33,256 nucleotides of DNA. It comes from UBA2428 sp002343545 (lineage in GTDB: Bacteria; Bdellovibrionota; UBA2428). Positions within the stretch are counted from its first letter, which is position 1, and each line of letters begins with the position of its first letter. The position numbers and the translations under genes are program-made. This document shows, piece after piece, positions 7,671 to 15,017 of the stretch. The stretch covers positions 1 to 33,256 of the forward strand of contig CALFZE010000096.1 in NCBI GenBank assembly GCA_937952285.1, in the 5' to 3' direction. The notes beneath the pieces are model-generated. The model was not told the DNA's origin. It did not search any database and saw only the letters and a list, made by a program, of their open reading frames with translations.

Positions 7671-8114
7671 TTAAGCCTCGGCATCCTCGAAAAAGGGAGC
7701 GACGGCTTCGACGAAGTCCGAAAGCAGGTCGCGTTCGGCCGTCGTGTTGAGTTCGAACTCGTAGACGACCCGGGTCTTCGTTTCTTCACCCGGATGGGCC
7801 AGGACGACCTTGAACTTCTTGGGCATGTCGGGGTGCTCGCCCGCGGCCTTCTGCTGGGCGCGGGTCAGTTCGATGCGGCCGACGAAAGGATCGGCCGTGG
7901 GGACGAGCGTGCAAACCGTGTCTTCGCCCAAGAGGCCCATGCAAACCCAACCCAGATCCTTATCCTTCCAGGCCCATTCGAGGCGGAGGCCCGCCGAACG
8001 GAGGCTCTGCATGGCCGCGTCGAGGGCGCGGAACTGCGGCCCCGGGAGCATGCCGCGAATCGTGCTCGCGGAGGGTTTGATGGACTTCCGTTTCAGAGGG
8101 TGGGTCTCTTTCAT
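7671..8114 (-). CDS. Uncharacterised cytoplasmic protein, 147 aa
   Basis: No signal peptide or membrane segment. A basic N-terminus (KETHPLKRKSIKPS) is followed by a mixed alpha/beta region with Trp-rich LRLEWAWKDKDLGW (43-56) and a C-terminal acidic helix ending FFEDAEA. I do not recognise the family. It is placed between a histidine phosphatase (25 nt upstream) and a Ppx/GppA gene (3 nt downstream) on the same strand, so it is almost certainly co-transcribed with both and may be an accessory of the same phosphate-related function. The ribosome site is weak (GGAAG). Confidence 0.75.
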   Translation of the reverse strand: MKETHPLKRKSIKPSASTIRGMLPGPQFRALDAAMQSLRSAGLRLEWAWKDKDLGWVCMGLLGEDTVCTLVPTADPFVGRIELTRAQQKAAGEHPDMPKKFKVVLAHPGEETKTRVVYEFELNTTAERDLLSDFVEAVAPFFEDAEA

Positions 8115-8138
8115 TGGAGGCTTCCGAAGGTAACGAAC

Positions 8139-8573
8139 TCAGCCGTCCAGCTCAAGCCAGAAGTAGGAGCCTTTTCGCACGTCGACGGGCCCCAAGCCGC
8201 CCCATTCCCCGAGAAACGGAAGCACATCTCCATGCGTCACGTAGCAAGCTTCGCCCCGGGAACGCTCGGAAGCCCAGAAATCCTGCAGCCTCTTGAGGAA
8301 CGTCTTTTCGGTCTCATGGGGATGCCGGGTATCGATCCGCTCGTCTTCCACGACGGGCAGCCCGGCCCATTCCGCGACGTAGGCCGCCGTTTCGAGGCAG
8401 CGGAGCTTGGGGCTGGAGTAGATCATCGAGGGTTTCCGGAGCGGCGAACGACGGGCGAGCTCGCGCACGAGAGCCTGGCCTTGGGCCCGACCCTTCTCAC
8501 TGAGTCCGTTATCCGCCTCGGGATCGACGGTCTCCCGGTGCGCGTGACGGATATAGAGTTGCCAGCTTCCCAT
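8139..8573 (-). CDS. SixA-like histidine phosphatase, 144 aa
   Basis: The protein is a small single-domain member of the phosphoglycerate-mutase-like histidine phosphatase superfamily. The catalytic signature RHAHR is at 9-13 (His10 is the expected phospho-accepting residue), the second arginine lies in SSPKLRCLETA (about 53-63), and the second histidine is in THGD (about 113-116). The RHA rather than RHG form and the short length resemble SixA, which dephosphorylates phosphohistidine on proteins. A strong GGAGG sits four bases before the ATG. It is first in the minus-strand operon with the unknown gene and Ppx/GppA. The start is only 23 bp from a divergent plus-strand start. Confidence 0.85.
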   Translation of the reverse strand: MGSWQLYIRHAHRETVDPEADNGLSEKGRAQGQALVRELARRSPLRKPSMIYSSPKLRCLETAAYVAEWAGLPVVEDERIDTRHPHETEKTFLKRLQDFWASERSRGEACYVTHGDVLPFLGEWGGLGPVDVRKGSYFWLELDG

Positions 8574-8596
8574 AAAACCTCCATAACCGATGGACC

Positions 8597-9673
8597 GTGC
8601 TCGAGGCCTTCTTTCCCAGTCGCTATTCTCAAAGAGTCGAAGAACTCTTTCAAGCCAAGCTTGCGAAAGCTTCGTCGACGCTTGACTCGCTCCCCCGTCG
8701 CGAAATGCGCCCCGAGGCCCGTCACGATCGCACGCGCCTCGACCTCATGTGGTGGAAGGGCAAATTGGGATTGCGCGGCCCGAGCCGTCCCGAAGGCGGC
8801 TTCGCCTTCGAAGAGTTGAAGGATCCCGAGACCCCTTCGACGACGATCCTCGAAATGATGGCCATGGTCCGACTCGACGCGCCCCCGCTCGAGATGGCGC
8901 AGCTGCGCTTCCGCTCGGGCCCGAACCGCGAAGCCGGCCTTTGGATCGATACCGCGAACGAAGCCATCCGCGATCTCCTCCGCGAAGGCGACTGGCTCAA
9001 ACGTCAGCTCGCTCGCGGCTGGGCCGTCGAGATCGGCCAGAAGCGGAAAGAAGTCTCCTTCGAAGGCGAGGAACTCCACCTGATCCCGGCCCGCGCGCGG
9101 GTTTGGCTGCCCTCGACCGACGTGAACGGCAACGACGTCCCGCTGCGCTCGCTCATCGCCCTCTTCGCCCAACCCGGCCCCGAAGCGAACCGCGCGCTCT
9201 TCGCGGTGGGCTTCGAGCTGCTGGACGAGTGCGGGATTGGCCGGCTGGCCTGGCGGGAATGGGGTGCCGGTTACGGCAACTTGACCGTCGGTTACGCGAG
9301 CCGTCTGGGCGACTCGGGGCTCGCCACGGAGTTCGAAGCGCCCGCCGCCGAGCTTCTCGTCGAGAACTGCCGCGACTTTTGCCCGGGCGTTTCGGCTCGC
9401 CAGGAAGCCGCCGAACGCAGCGCCTTCGGGCAGGACGACCACGAGCTTTGGCTGCTCGACCCCCCGCGCCCCGGCTTCGGCGCGCTGCTGCGTCGCCTGC
9501 CCGAGCTCGAGCGCACCCCCAAGTGGATCCTGAACTACCACTGCCACGAAACGGGTTTGCGGGAAGACGCCAAGCTCTTGCGCGACGCCGGCTACCACCT
9601 GCAAGGCTGGTCGGCGGTCGACGCCTTCCCGGGAACCCCGCACCTCGAAGCCGTCTCGATCTGGAGCCGCTGA
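8597..9673 (+). CDS. Degenerate TrmA/RlmD-like SAM-dependent RNA methyltransferase, 358 aa
   Basis: The C-terminal half follows the order of RNA m5U methyltransferases. It has FAQPGPEAN (cf. the family's F.QvN), a SAM-loop equivalent WREWGAGYGNLTVG (about 218-231), LLDPPRPGFG (about 285-294), LNYHCHETGLRED around Cys316 (cf. YVSCNP.TLARD), then DAFPGTPHLEAV near the end. Unlike RlmD/TrmA it has no TRAM domain, and its N-terminal 200 residues lack the iron-sulfur cysteines. The usual D.YCG.G is EWGAGYG. It may be catalytically altered. The start is GTG at 8597 with no clear ribosome site; ATG at 8705 is an alternative. It lies 8 nt before another RNA methyltransferase gene, consistent with a shared role in rRNA/tRNA modification. 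Confidence 0.75.
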   Translation: MLEAFFPSRYSQRVEELFQAKLAKASSTLDSLPRREMRPEARHDRTRLDLMWWKGKLGLRGPSRPEGGFAFEELKDPETPSTTILEMMAMVRLDAPPLEMAQLRFRSGPNREAGLWIDTANEAIRDLLREGDWLKRQLARGWAVEIGQKRKEVSFEGEELHLIPARARVWLPSTDVNGNDVPLRSLIALFAQPGPEANRALFAVGFELLDECGIGRLAWREWGAGYGNLTVGYASRLGDSGLATEFEAPAAELLVENCRDFCPGVSARQEAAERSAFGQDDHELWLLDPPRPGFGALLRRLPELERTPKWILNYHCHETGLREDAKLLRDAGYHLQGWSAVDAFPGTPHLEAVSIWSR

Positions 9674-9681
9674 GTTTGAAC

Positions 9682-10869
9682 ATGATGAAAAGCGCATCGC
9701 GAAACGCGAACGAAACGCCGACCTTGAAATTCGTCGTGACCTGCGTGCCGGGTCTCGAACGCCTGCTCAGCGACGAGCTCGCCGAGATGGGCATCCTCGA
9801 GGTCGAGGCCGACGGCGACGAAAAGCATCCCACGGGCGCCCTCCGTTTCGCGGGAAGCTGGGCGGACGCCGCCAAAGTGCTCGTCGGGTCGCGCTTGGCT
9901 TCGCGGCTCCTGCTCGAGCTGCGCGAGTTCGCCGCGGTGAACGCGGACATGCTCTACGATCAGGTCCGCCGCGTGAAGTGGGCCGACTATATGCGCCCCG
10001 GCCGGACTCTGGCCGTCTTCGCCCACGGCAAGAGCCCGGGCCGCGATCTCGTGCTCTCCTTCGCCGCGCTCAAGATCAAGGACGCGGTCTGCGACGAGAT
10101 CCGCAAGCACGGCGTCGACCGGCCCGACGTCGACCGCGAGAATCCCGACATCCGACTCGAGGCCCACTTCCAGGAGGGGCGCTGCCGCCTCTCCTTGGAC
10201 CTGAGCGGGGCGCCGCTCCACCGCCGGGGCCAACGCACGGAAGCCGGCGAGGCGCCCCTGCGCGAGAACCGCGCGGCCGCGCTCCTTCGTCTGGTCGGGC
10301 TACGCGCGGGAGCGGAAGGCCTCTTCGTCGACCCCTTCTGCGGTAGCGGCACGATCCTGCTCGAAGCGGCGGCCATCGCCGAAAACCGCGCGCCCGGCCT
10401 GGTCCGACGCGCCCGCGAATTCAAGGGCGCGCTCTTCTCGATGGAACTCGAGGCCGCGCTCGAAGCGGAACTCGTGCGCGCCTCGAAAGCCGTCGTACCG
10501 CTCAAACTCCGTCTCGAAGGGCGCGACGTCGAATCGCGGCAGCTCGAGAAGGCCAAGCGCAACCTGAGGGGGCGCGCGGAGCTCGTGCGCGCCGACTTCC
10601 GTGAACGCGACCTCGAGGCGGATTGGGTCGTCACGAACCCCCCGCACGGCGTGCGCATCGGCGACGTCAAGAAGACGGCCGATCTGTTGGGCCTGCTCGC
10701 GCAGAAGCTCAAGCACGCCGCGACTCCCAGCAAACTGGGCCTCGCGCTCACCGTAGGACCGCTCGAGAAAGCCGTCGGACTGCGACCTTCCAAGAAGCTC
10801 ACGGTCGACAACGGCCCCGAAGGGCTGCGCCTCCTCGCCTACGAGATTCGCCCCGGCAAATTCAAATAA
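9682..10869 (+). CDS. THUMP-type class I RNA methyltransferase (RlmL-N/YpsC-like), 395 aa
   Basis: The enzyme is predicted to methylate guanosine N2 in rRNA or tRNA using SAM. Residues about 15-180 correspond to the ferredoxin-like plus THUMP RNA-binding region (FVVTCVPGLERLLSDEL). The catalytic domain follows with LSLDLSGAPLHRRGQR, EAPLRENRAAALL, the SAM-binding VDPFCGSGTILLEAA (about 216-230) and the active-site VTNPPHGVRI (about 316-325, an NPPY-type motif with His in place of Tyr). The order and spacing match the COG0116 family. Start ATG at 9682 (a second ATG follows at once) with no strong ribosome site, 8 nt after the previous stop, so probably coupled. Its end converges on metG with 33 nt between. 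Confidence 0.88.
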   Translation: MMKSASRNANETPTLKFVVTCVPGLERLLSDELAEMGILEVEADGDEKHPTGALRFAGSWADAAKVLVGSRLASRLLLELREFAAVNADMLYDQVRRVKWADYMRPGRTLAVFAHGKSPGRDLVLSFAALKIKDAVCDEIRKHGVDRPDVDRENPDIRLEAHFQEGRCRLSLDLSGAPLHRRGQRTEAGEAPLRENRAAALLRLVGLRAGAEGLFVDPFCGSGTILLEAAAIAENRAPGLVRRAREFKGALFSMELEAALEAELVRASKAVVPLKLRLEGRDVESRQLEKAKRNLRGRAELVRADFRERDLEADWVVTNPPHGVRIGDVKKTADLLGLLAQKLKHAATPSKLGLALTVGPLEKAVGLRPSKKLTVDNGPEGLRLLAYEIRPGKFK

Positions 10870-10902
10870 CCGAGAACGCCGCAGACAAGGCTTGAAGCGG
10901 CC

Positions 10903-12468
10903 TTAGGCGGGTTCTTTCGGGATTTCGAAGCGCGGGAAGAGCCGCGGGACCTCGCCGAGCGCCGACCCTTCGGGACGCAGCTCCGTGGCCCGCGACCAGG
11001 CCGGGACTTCCGGCGAAGCTTCCCCGAGCGCCACGCGAAGGCGCCCCATCCCGTTCGGCAGCACCGAATCCGCGACGACGGAAAGCGTCCAGAGCGCATC
11101 GATCAAGGTACCGATGACGGCCCCCAACCGCTCGGTTTGCGCGGGATCCTTGGCGAGGGCCCAAGGCTTGTTGTCGTTCACGTAGAGATCGCAGGCGCGC
11201 ACGCACTCGCCGAACTGGGTGAGCGCGATGTGGTAACGGCCGGCCTCGAACTCCTTGGCGAAACTCTCCGGCAGCGCGTGCACCTGCTTGAGCAAGGCCG
11301 CTTCGGCGTCGCCGCGGGCCGCTTTGGCCGGGACCTTCCCGCCGAGCGACTTGACCGCGATCGTGAGCGAACGAGACGTCAGGTTGCCGATGCCGTTGGC
11401 GAGCTCCGCGTTGAGACGGTTCACGAAGGCTTCCCAAGCAAAGTTCGCGTCGCCGCCGTAGGGCACTTCGCGAAGCAGGAAGAAACGGAGCGAATCGACC
11501 CCGAAGGTCTCCGACATCGTCACCGGCTCGACGATGTTGCCGAGCGACTTGGACATCTTGAGCGAGTTCATCAGGATGTAGCCGCTCACGTTAAGGTGGC
11601 GGAAGACGGGCAGACCGAGCGCCATGAGCATCGTTGGCCAGTAGATGGCGTGCGTCTTGAGGATGTCCTTACCGATGAAGTGCGTCGCTTCGGCCCAGAG
11701 CTTCTCGTCGAAGCCCGGGTTCTGTCCGACCGGTTTGCCTTCGTAGCCCAACCCGCCCGGGTAGTTCAGAAGGGCGTCGAACCAGACGTAGGTGACGTAC
11801 TTGTCGTCGAAGGGAAGCGGGATACCCCACTCGAGACGCGTCGTCGGACGCGAGATGCAGAGATCCTCGAGCGGCTGCGCGAGGAAGCCCAGTACCTCGT
11901 TCAGGTACGAGGCCGGACGGATGACGTCGGGGTTCGAGCGGTAGAAGTCCAGGAGGCGTTGTTGGTAGGCGCCCATCTTGAACCAGTAGTTGGCTTCCTT
12001 ACGCACGACCGGCGGCGTGCGGTGGTCGGGGCAAAGCCCCTCGGCGTCCCACTCCTGATCCGTGCGAAAGCGTTCGCATCCGACGCAGTACTTGCCTTCG
12101 TACTCGGCGAAGTAGATCTCGCCGCGGTCCTTCAGCTGCTGCAGCGCCGCCTGCACGAGCTTCACGTGGGAAGCCTGCGTCGTCCGGTAGAAGATGTCGG
12201 GCGTGAGGCCCATCGCCTGCCACGCGGCCTCGAAGAGCTTGGCGTTCGCGGTGGCGAATTCGAGCGGGCTCTTGCCCTCTTCCTTCGCCTTCGTCTGGAT
12301 CTTCTCCCCGTGCTCGTCGGTGCCCGTCAGGAAACGCGTGCGGTGACCTCGCTGGCGTTCGAAACGGCTCACCGTATCGGCGAGGAGCGTGGCGTACGCG
12401 TGGCCGAGGTGGGGCTTCGCGTTCACGTAGTAGAGCGGCGTCGTGATGTAACGAGGGTCGGAAGTCAT
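10903..12468 (-). CDS. metG: Methionyl-tRNA synthetase, 521 aa
   Basis: Charges tRNA-Met with methionine in the cytoplasm. The class I signatures are intact: PHLGH (19-23, HIGH box) and KMSKS (304-308). Between them is one zinc-type knuckle CVGC...CPDH (C128, C131, C146, H149). The anticodon-binding helical domain fills about 350-480 with the expected NDNKPW. No C-terminal tRNA-binding (EMAP-like) domain is attached, so this is the short form. The ATG at 12468 has no Shine-Dalgarno, but a -10-like element lies nine bases upstream (see promoter entry). Monocistronic, convergent with the methyltransferase pair. Confidence 0.96.
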   Translation of the reverse strand: MTSDPRYITTPLYYVNAKPHLGHAYATLLADTVSRFERQRGHRTRFLTGTDEHGEKIQTKAKEEGKSPLEFATANAKLFEAAWQAMGLTPDIFYRTTQASHVKLVQAALQQLKDRGEIYFAEYEGKYCVGCERFRTDQEWDAEGLCPDHRTPPVVRKEANYWFKMGAYQQRLLDFYRSNPDVIRPASYLNEVLGFLAQPLEDLCISRPTTRLEWGIPLPFDDKYVTYVWFDALLNYPGGLGYEGKPVGQNPGFDEKLWAEATHFIGKDILKTHAIYWPTMLMALGLPVFRHLNVSGYILMNSLKMSKSLGNIVEPVTMSETFGVDSLRFFLLREVPYGGDANFAWEAFVNRLNAELANGIGNLTSRSLTIAVKSLGGKVPAKAARGDAEAALLKQVHALPESFAKEFEAGRYHIALTQFGECVRACDLYVNDNKPWALAKDPAQTERLGAVIGTLIDALWTLSVVADSVLPNGMGRLRVALGEASPEVPAWSRATELRPEGSALGEVPRLFPRFEIPKEPA

Positions 12469-12477
12469 CGTGCGGGA

Positions 12478-12486
12478 ACACTATCA
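12478..12486 (-). promoter_or_regulatory. Extended -10-like element close to the metG start
   Basis: On the minus strand the sequence TGATAGTGT ends nine bases before the ATG of metG. With a normal -10 to start-site distance, transcription would begin at or within a few bases of the start codon, consistent with a leaderless mRNA. No Shine-Dalgarno is visible. Match to the -10 consensus is only moderate. Confidence 0.4.
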
Positions 12487-12519
12487 GCCCCGCGAAAAGG
12501 GGTCATCCCCGCGACGATT

Positions 12520-12560
12520 TCCCTCGAGAAATTCGATCGCGCGAAGGCTTTCTCGAGGGA
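12520..12560. repeat. Perfect 12-bp inverted repeat between metG and the SWIB gene
   Basis: TCCCTCGAGAAA (12520-12531) is the exact reverse complement of TTTCTCGAGGGA (12549-12560). The 17-base spacer itself contains TTCG...CGAA, extending the hairpin. No T-tract follows on either strand, so it is not an obvious terminator; it could be a protein-binding site or RNA structure. Confidence 0.8.
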
Positions 12561-12861
12561 GAATCGGCCGTCGAAGCCGAGCGCGTCGTCTCGTTTCAGA
12601 GTGAAAAAAAGTGATTTCCCCTATGAAAAAAAGGAGCCCCGCTATTGCGCGCTCCGAAAATCGTGTAAAAGAAATTTTAGTTTCTAGAGGGAAAAAGCTC
12701 TTCGCAGAGTGATTCTCCGAGGAAAGCGAGCGAAGGGAGAGGGCAATTCCCGAGCGAAAACGAACGAAGCGTTCCCCTCGAAAGAGAGGATTTTTCGTTC
12801 GTGACGCCCGAGAAGAACCGGAACCGCGCAAGGAACCAGGAACTTAAAAAAGGAGTACCAC

Positions 12862-13218
12862 ATGGCTACGAAGAAGAAAGCTGCCCCCAAGAAAGCAGCC
12901 CCCAAGAAGGCCGCTAAGAAAGCGGCTCCCAAGAAAGCTGCAGCCCCCAAGAAGGCTAAGACGAAGCGCAAGCCGAATCCGGCCTTCATGAAGCCCATGA
13001 CCCCGAGCGCGACCCTCGCTACGGTCGTCGGCGCGAAGCCGATGCCGCGCACGGAAGTCACGAAGAAGCTGTGGGCTTACATCAAGAAGAACAACCTTCA
13101 AGATGCCAAAGAGAAGCGCAACATCAACGCAGACGACAACCTCAAGGCTGTCTTCGGCGGCAAGAAGACCGTTTCGATGTTCGAAATGACCAAGCTGGTC
13201 AACAAGCACCTCAGCTAA
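12862..13218 (+). CDS. SWIB/MDM2-domain protein with histone-H1-like Lys/Ala tail, 118 aa
   Basis: Residues 2-37 are a run of Lys/Ala/Pro repeats (AAPKKAAPKKAAKKAAPKK), like the DNA-binding tails of histone H1-type bacterial proteins. Residues about 43-118 are a SWIB domain with LATVVGAKPMPRTEVTKKLW, YIKKNNLQD, NINADDNLKAVFG and the C-terminal MTKLVNKHL helix. SWIB domains occur in chromatin remodellers and in small bacterial proteins of chlamydiae and Bdellovibrio-like bacteria, where they are presumed nucleoid-associated. A near-perfect ribosome site (AAAAAAGGAG, six bases before ATG), a long leader and a strong terminator suggest a highly expressed single-gene unit. A DNA-compaction or transcription role is inferred. 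Confidence 0.9.
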   Translation: MATKKKAAPKKAAPKKAAKKAAPKKAAAPKKAKTKRKPNPAFMKPMTPSATLATVVGAKPMPRTEVTKKLWAYIKKNNLQDAKEKRNINADDNLKAVFGGKKTVSMFEMTKLVNKHLS

Positions 13219-13233
13219 GCTGAAATGCTTTCG

Positions 13234-13280
13234 AGCCCCGTCCGCGGCCCTCGGGCCCGCGGACGGGGCTTTTTTGTTTT
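13234..13280 (+). terminator. Strong intrinsic terminator of the SWIB gene
   Basis: AGCCCCGTCCGCGG (13234-13247) pairs with CCGCGGACGGGGCT (13257-13270), a 14-bp GC-rich stem, followed by TTTTTGTTTTT. It is 16 bases after the stop codon. Confidence 0.95.
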
Positions 13281-13306
13281 TGGGATCGAACGCGACCGAA
13301 CCGGGT

Positions 13307-14059
13307 TCAGCGCGATAGCCAAAGCGCGGCCACGCGCGCCGGAGTTTCGCAGTAAATGATCTGCGAAGGTCGATGCGCGAGCTGGGTGACCCAGCCGCAG
13401 CTGTCTCCCACGGCGACCACGTAACCGCCGCGGGCCAAGGCCTCCTCGAAAGCGGGGCGATCGAAGACATCGTCTCCGACCGCGACGGGAATCGAATCCG
13501 TCGGCCAGCGGCCCCATTCCTCGCGAAGCGCGGATCCCTTGTCGTAACCGTCCGGCAGCGCTTCGGCGCCGCGGTGCCCGACGCGCCAGGACCACCCCTT
13601 GGGCAAGAGCGCCGCGTGCTTTTCGATGAAGCCCTTGATCTTGGCGGCCTGCCCGCCTTGCACCGAAGCGACCCGCAATCCCGTTTCCTTGACCTCGAGT
13701 CGCAGCGAACGATCGCCGCCGATCTCGGCCGCGAAGCGCGCGCCGACGTCGGGATCGAGCAAGGGGGCGATGGTCTTCGCTTGGCCCGCTTTGGCGTCCC
13801 ACTTTACGGACCCCTGCACGAAGTAGCCGGAGTGATCGAGGAAGCGGGGATGGACGCCGCCGAGGGAAGGCGGGCGCCGGCCCGTATTCCACAGGATTCC
13901 TCGCGCGATCGAAGCGAGCGCCTCGACCTCGCGGAGAATCTCATCGGGATCGTAAACGCGTTCTTCCCAAACTTCTTGGTGAGGGCAGAGGCTGCCGTCG
14001 AAATCCAGGAACCAGACCGTGCGTGGAAGGATATCTTTGAGCGGAGACAACCCCATCAT
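13307..14059 (-). CDS. HAD-superfamily phosphatase resembling trehalose-6-phosphate phosphatase, about 250 aa
   Basis: The four HAD motifs are present in order: FLDFDGSLCP (nucleophile and acid/base Asp, residues 19 and 21 from the ATG at 14059), LWNTGRRP, YDKGSAL (Lys) and VAVGDDVFDRPAF (Asp pair). Intervening sequences such as SGYFVQGSVKWD and a small alpha/beta cap match the trehalose-phosphatase (HAD-IIB) layout. The fold and phosphatase activity are well supported, the substrate is not. The open frame extends to 14167, but I prefer a start at 14059/14056 or 14077, because the candidate divergent promoter lies at 14151-14161 and the extra N-terminus is uninformative. No trehalose synthase gene is nearby. 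Confidence 0.8.
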   Translation of the reverse strand: MMGLSPLKDILPRTVWFLDFDGSLCPHQEVWEERVYDPDEILREVEALASIARGILWNTGRRPPSLGGVHPRFLDHSGYFVQGSVKWDAKAGQAKTIAPLLDPDVGARFAAEIGGDRSLRLEVKETGLRVASVQGGQAAKIKGFIEKHAALLPKGWSWRVGHRGAEALPDGYDKGSALREEWGRWPTDSIPVAVGDDVFDRPAFEEALARGGYVVAVGDSCGWVTQLAHRPSQIIYCETPARVAALWLSR

Positions 14060-14149
14060 CTTATCACGAGCGCACATGCGGTGCCGCGGCAAAAGGCTCG
14101 CATCCATCGGCGCGGTCCCGCTCGTCGAGCGCGAAGATCCCGAAGCGCA

Positions 14150-14161
14150 TGCTAAAATAGC
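14150..14161. promoter_or_regulatory. Symmetric -10-like element between divergent HAD and beta-barrel genes
   Basis: The plus strand reads TGCTAAAAT, an extended -10 form. The core GCTA-AAA-TAGC (14151-14161) is an inverted repeat, so the minus strand shows TATTTT in the same place. No -35 is convincing. It would give a leader of about 47 nt containing GGAGGAGG for the barrel gene, and could serve both directions. Confidence 0.4.
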
Positions 14162-14211
14162 GGCCACGCTCCCGCGTGGGCGAGGAGACCTGGATCCGTG
14201 GAGGAGGACGC

Positions 14212-14970
14212 ATGCGCAACTTATCCAACCTTCGGCCTTCGGTACGTGGCTTCGCGTTGATCCTGGCGCTGGGCGCGGGGCTCGCGCACGCCGCCAAAGA
14301 GACTCGGCTCGTCGGCGTGGGCCTGGCGTACGCCTCGCCGACGCGGTCGGCCTTCACGAACCCTTCGCTTTTCCACGAAGGCAAAGGCACGGGACTCGAA
14401 GGGCTCTGGGCTTTCGACTCCGGCACGCCTTCGATGTTCCTAAGCTCGGGCTTCGGCAAGATCGGTGCGGGCGCGGGCTGGACCCACGGCGGGTCGAGCC
14501 ACCACGTGGGCGGCGGCTTCAGCGCCGTCGTCGGAAGTGACCTCGCCCTGGGCCTCGCGCTACGGAGCACAGATTTTTCGGGAGCCAGTCTCGACCTCGG
14601 ACTGACGACCCACCTTTCGCGCTTTCGCCTGACCGGCGTCGTCCGCGGCCTCGGCAGCGGCGCGAGCGAAGTGGCGCTGGGGCTCGGATTCCAAGCCGGG
14701 GAACTTTTGTTCGCCTTCGACGTGACCAAGGGCACCCCTTGGGATCTCGGTCCCTGGGTTCTCGCCGCCAATCTTGGCTTCGACGCCGGCCGTCTAAGCG
14801 CGACGGCGGGGATCACGAGCCGCGTGGCCTCGGGCAACGTCTCGACGGGCGCGCAAGCCGGCCTCGGCTTCGCCGTCACCCAAGCGGTCGCCCTCGAAGC
14901 CTTCTACCATCCCCCCTTGGGGGCCGCCGGAGGCTCGGAGTTCGTGGCGGGAGCCCGCGCCGTTTTCTGA
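14212..14970 (+). CDS. Outer-membrane beta-barrel-like protein, 252 aa
   Basis: A signal peptide (basic MRNLSNLRPSVR then a hydrophobic ALILALGAGLAHA, cut near residue 27) precedes about 225 residues of alternating Gly/hydrophobic strands (LALGLALRSTDF, LGLGFQAGELLFAF, LSATAGI). The ending FVAGARAVF has the C-terminal Phe typical of outer-membrane barrels. Strand periodicity suggests 8-12 strands. The specific family is not recognised. ATG at 14212 has GGAGGAGG seven bases upstream; a longer in-frame start at 14176 would spoil the signal peptide. Single gene, divergent from the HAD phosphatase. Confidence 0.75.
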   Translation: MRNLSNLRPSVRGFALILALGAGLAHAAKETRLVGVGLAYASPTRSAFTNPSLFHEGKGTGLEGLWAFDSGTPSMFLSSGFGKIGAGAGWTHGGSSHHVGGGFSAVVGSDLALGLALRSTDFSGASLDLGLTTHLSRFRLTGVVRGLGSGASEVALGLGFQAGELLFAFDVTKGTPWDLGPWVLAANLGFDAGRLSATAGITSRVASGNVSTGAQAGLGFAVTQAVALEAFYHPPLGAAGGSEFVAGARAVF

Positions 14971-15017
14971 CGGATCGCCGACGAACGCGGTCGGGGGATG
15001 ACCGCGCGTCGTCCCCC

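Larger units (their letters stand above)
12469..12861 (+). other. 393-bp intergenic region, probable structured leader of the SWIB gene
   Basis: This is the largest non-coding gap here and is visibly richer in A and purines than the genes. It holds a perfect 12-bp inverted repeat (12520-12531 with 12549-12560) and an A-rich core (about 12600-12690). Several smaller hairpins lie in the last 150 bases, such as CTCT-TCGC-AGAG near 12700, CCTC-gaaaga-GAGG near 12777, and GAACG-aag-CGTTC. It ends in a strong AAAAAAGGAG six bases before the SWIB ATG. I see no convincing coding frame, tRNA or clear -35/-10 pair; candidates such as TTGCGC...GTAAAA near 12645-12670 are weak. Confidence 0.5.

Noticed and set aside
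6048..8819. 923-codon open frame on the plus strand across three minus-strand genes
   Set aside because: It spans Ppx/GppA, the unknown gene and the SixA-like gene, all with clear motifs or coupled spacing; the antisense product is low-complexity Arg/Gly/Asp.
12520..12560. 12-bp inverted repeat as a terminator for metG or the SWIB gene
   Set aside because: It lies upstream of both starts and has no T-tract; kept only as an unexplained inverted repeat.
12484..12831. 115-codon minus-strand frame in the region before the SWIB gene
   Set aside because: Composition is irregular, there is no ribosome site or motif, and the region is full of hairpins pointing to a leader.
14060..14167. N-terminal extension of the HAD phosphatase to 14167
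   Set aside because: The extra residues are Ala/Ser/Arg-rich without features, and the best divergent promoter element lies inside this stretch.
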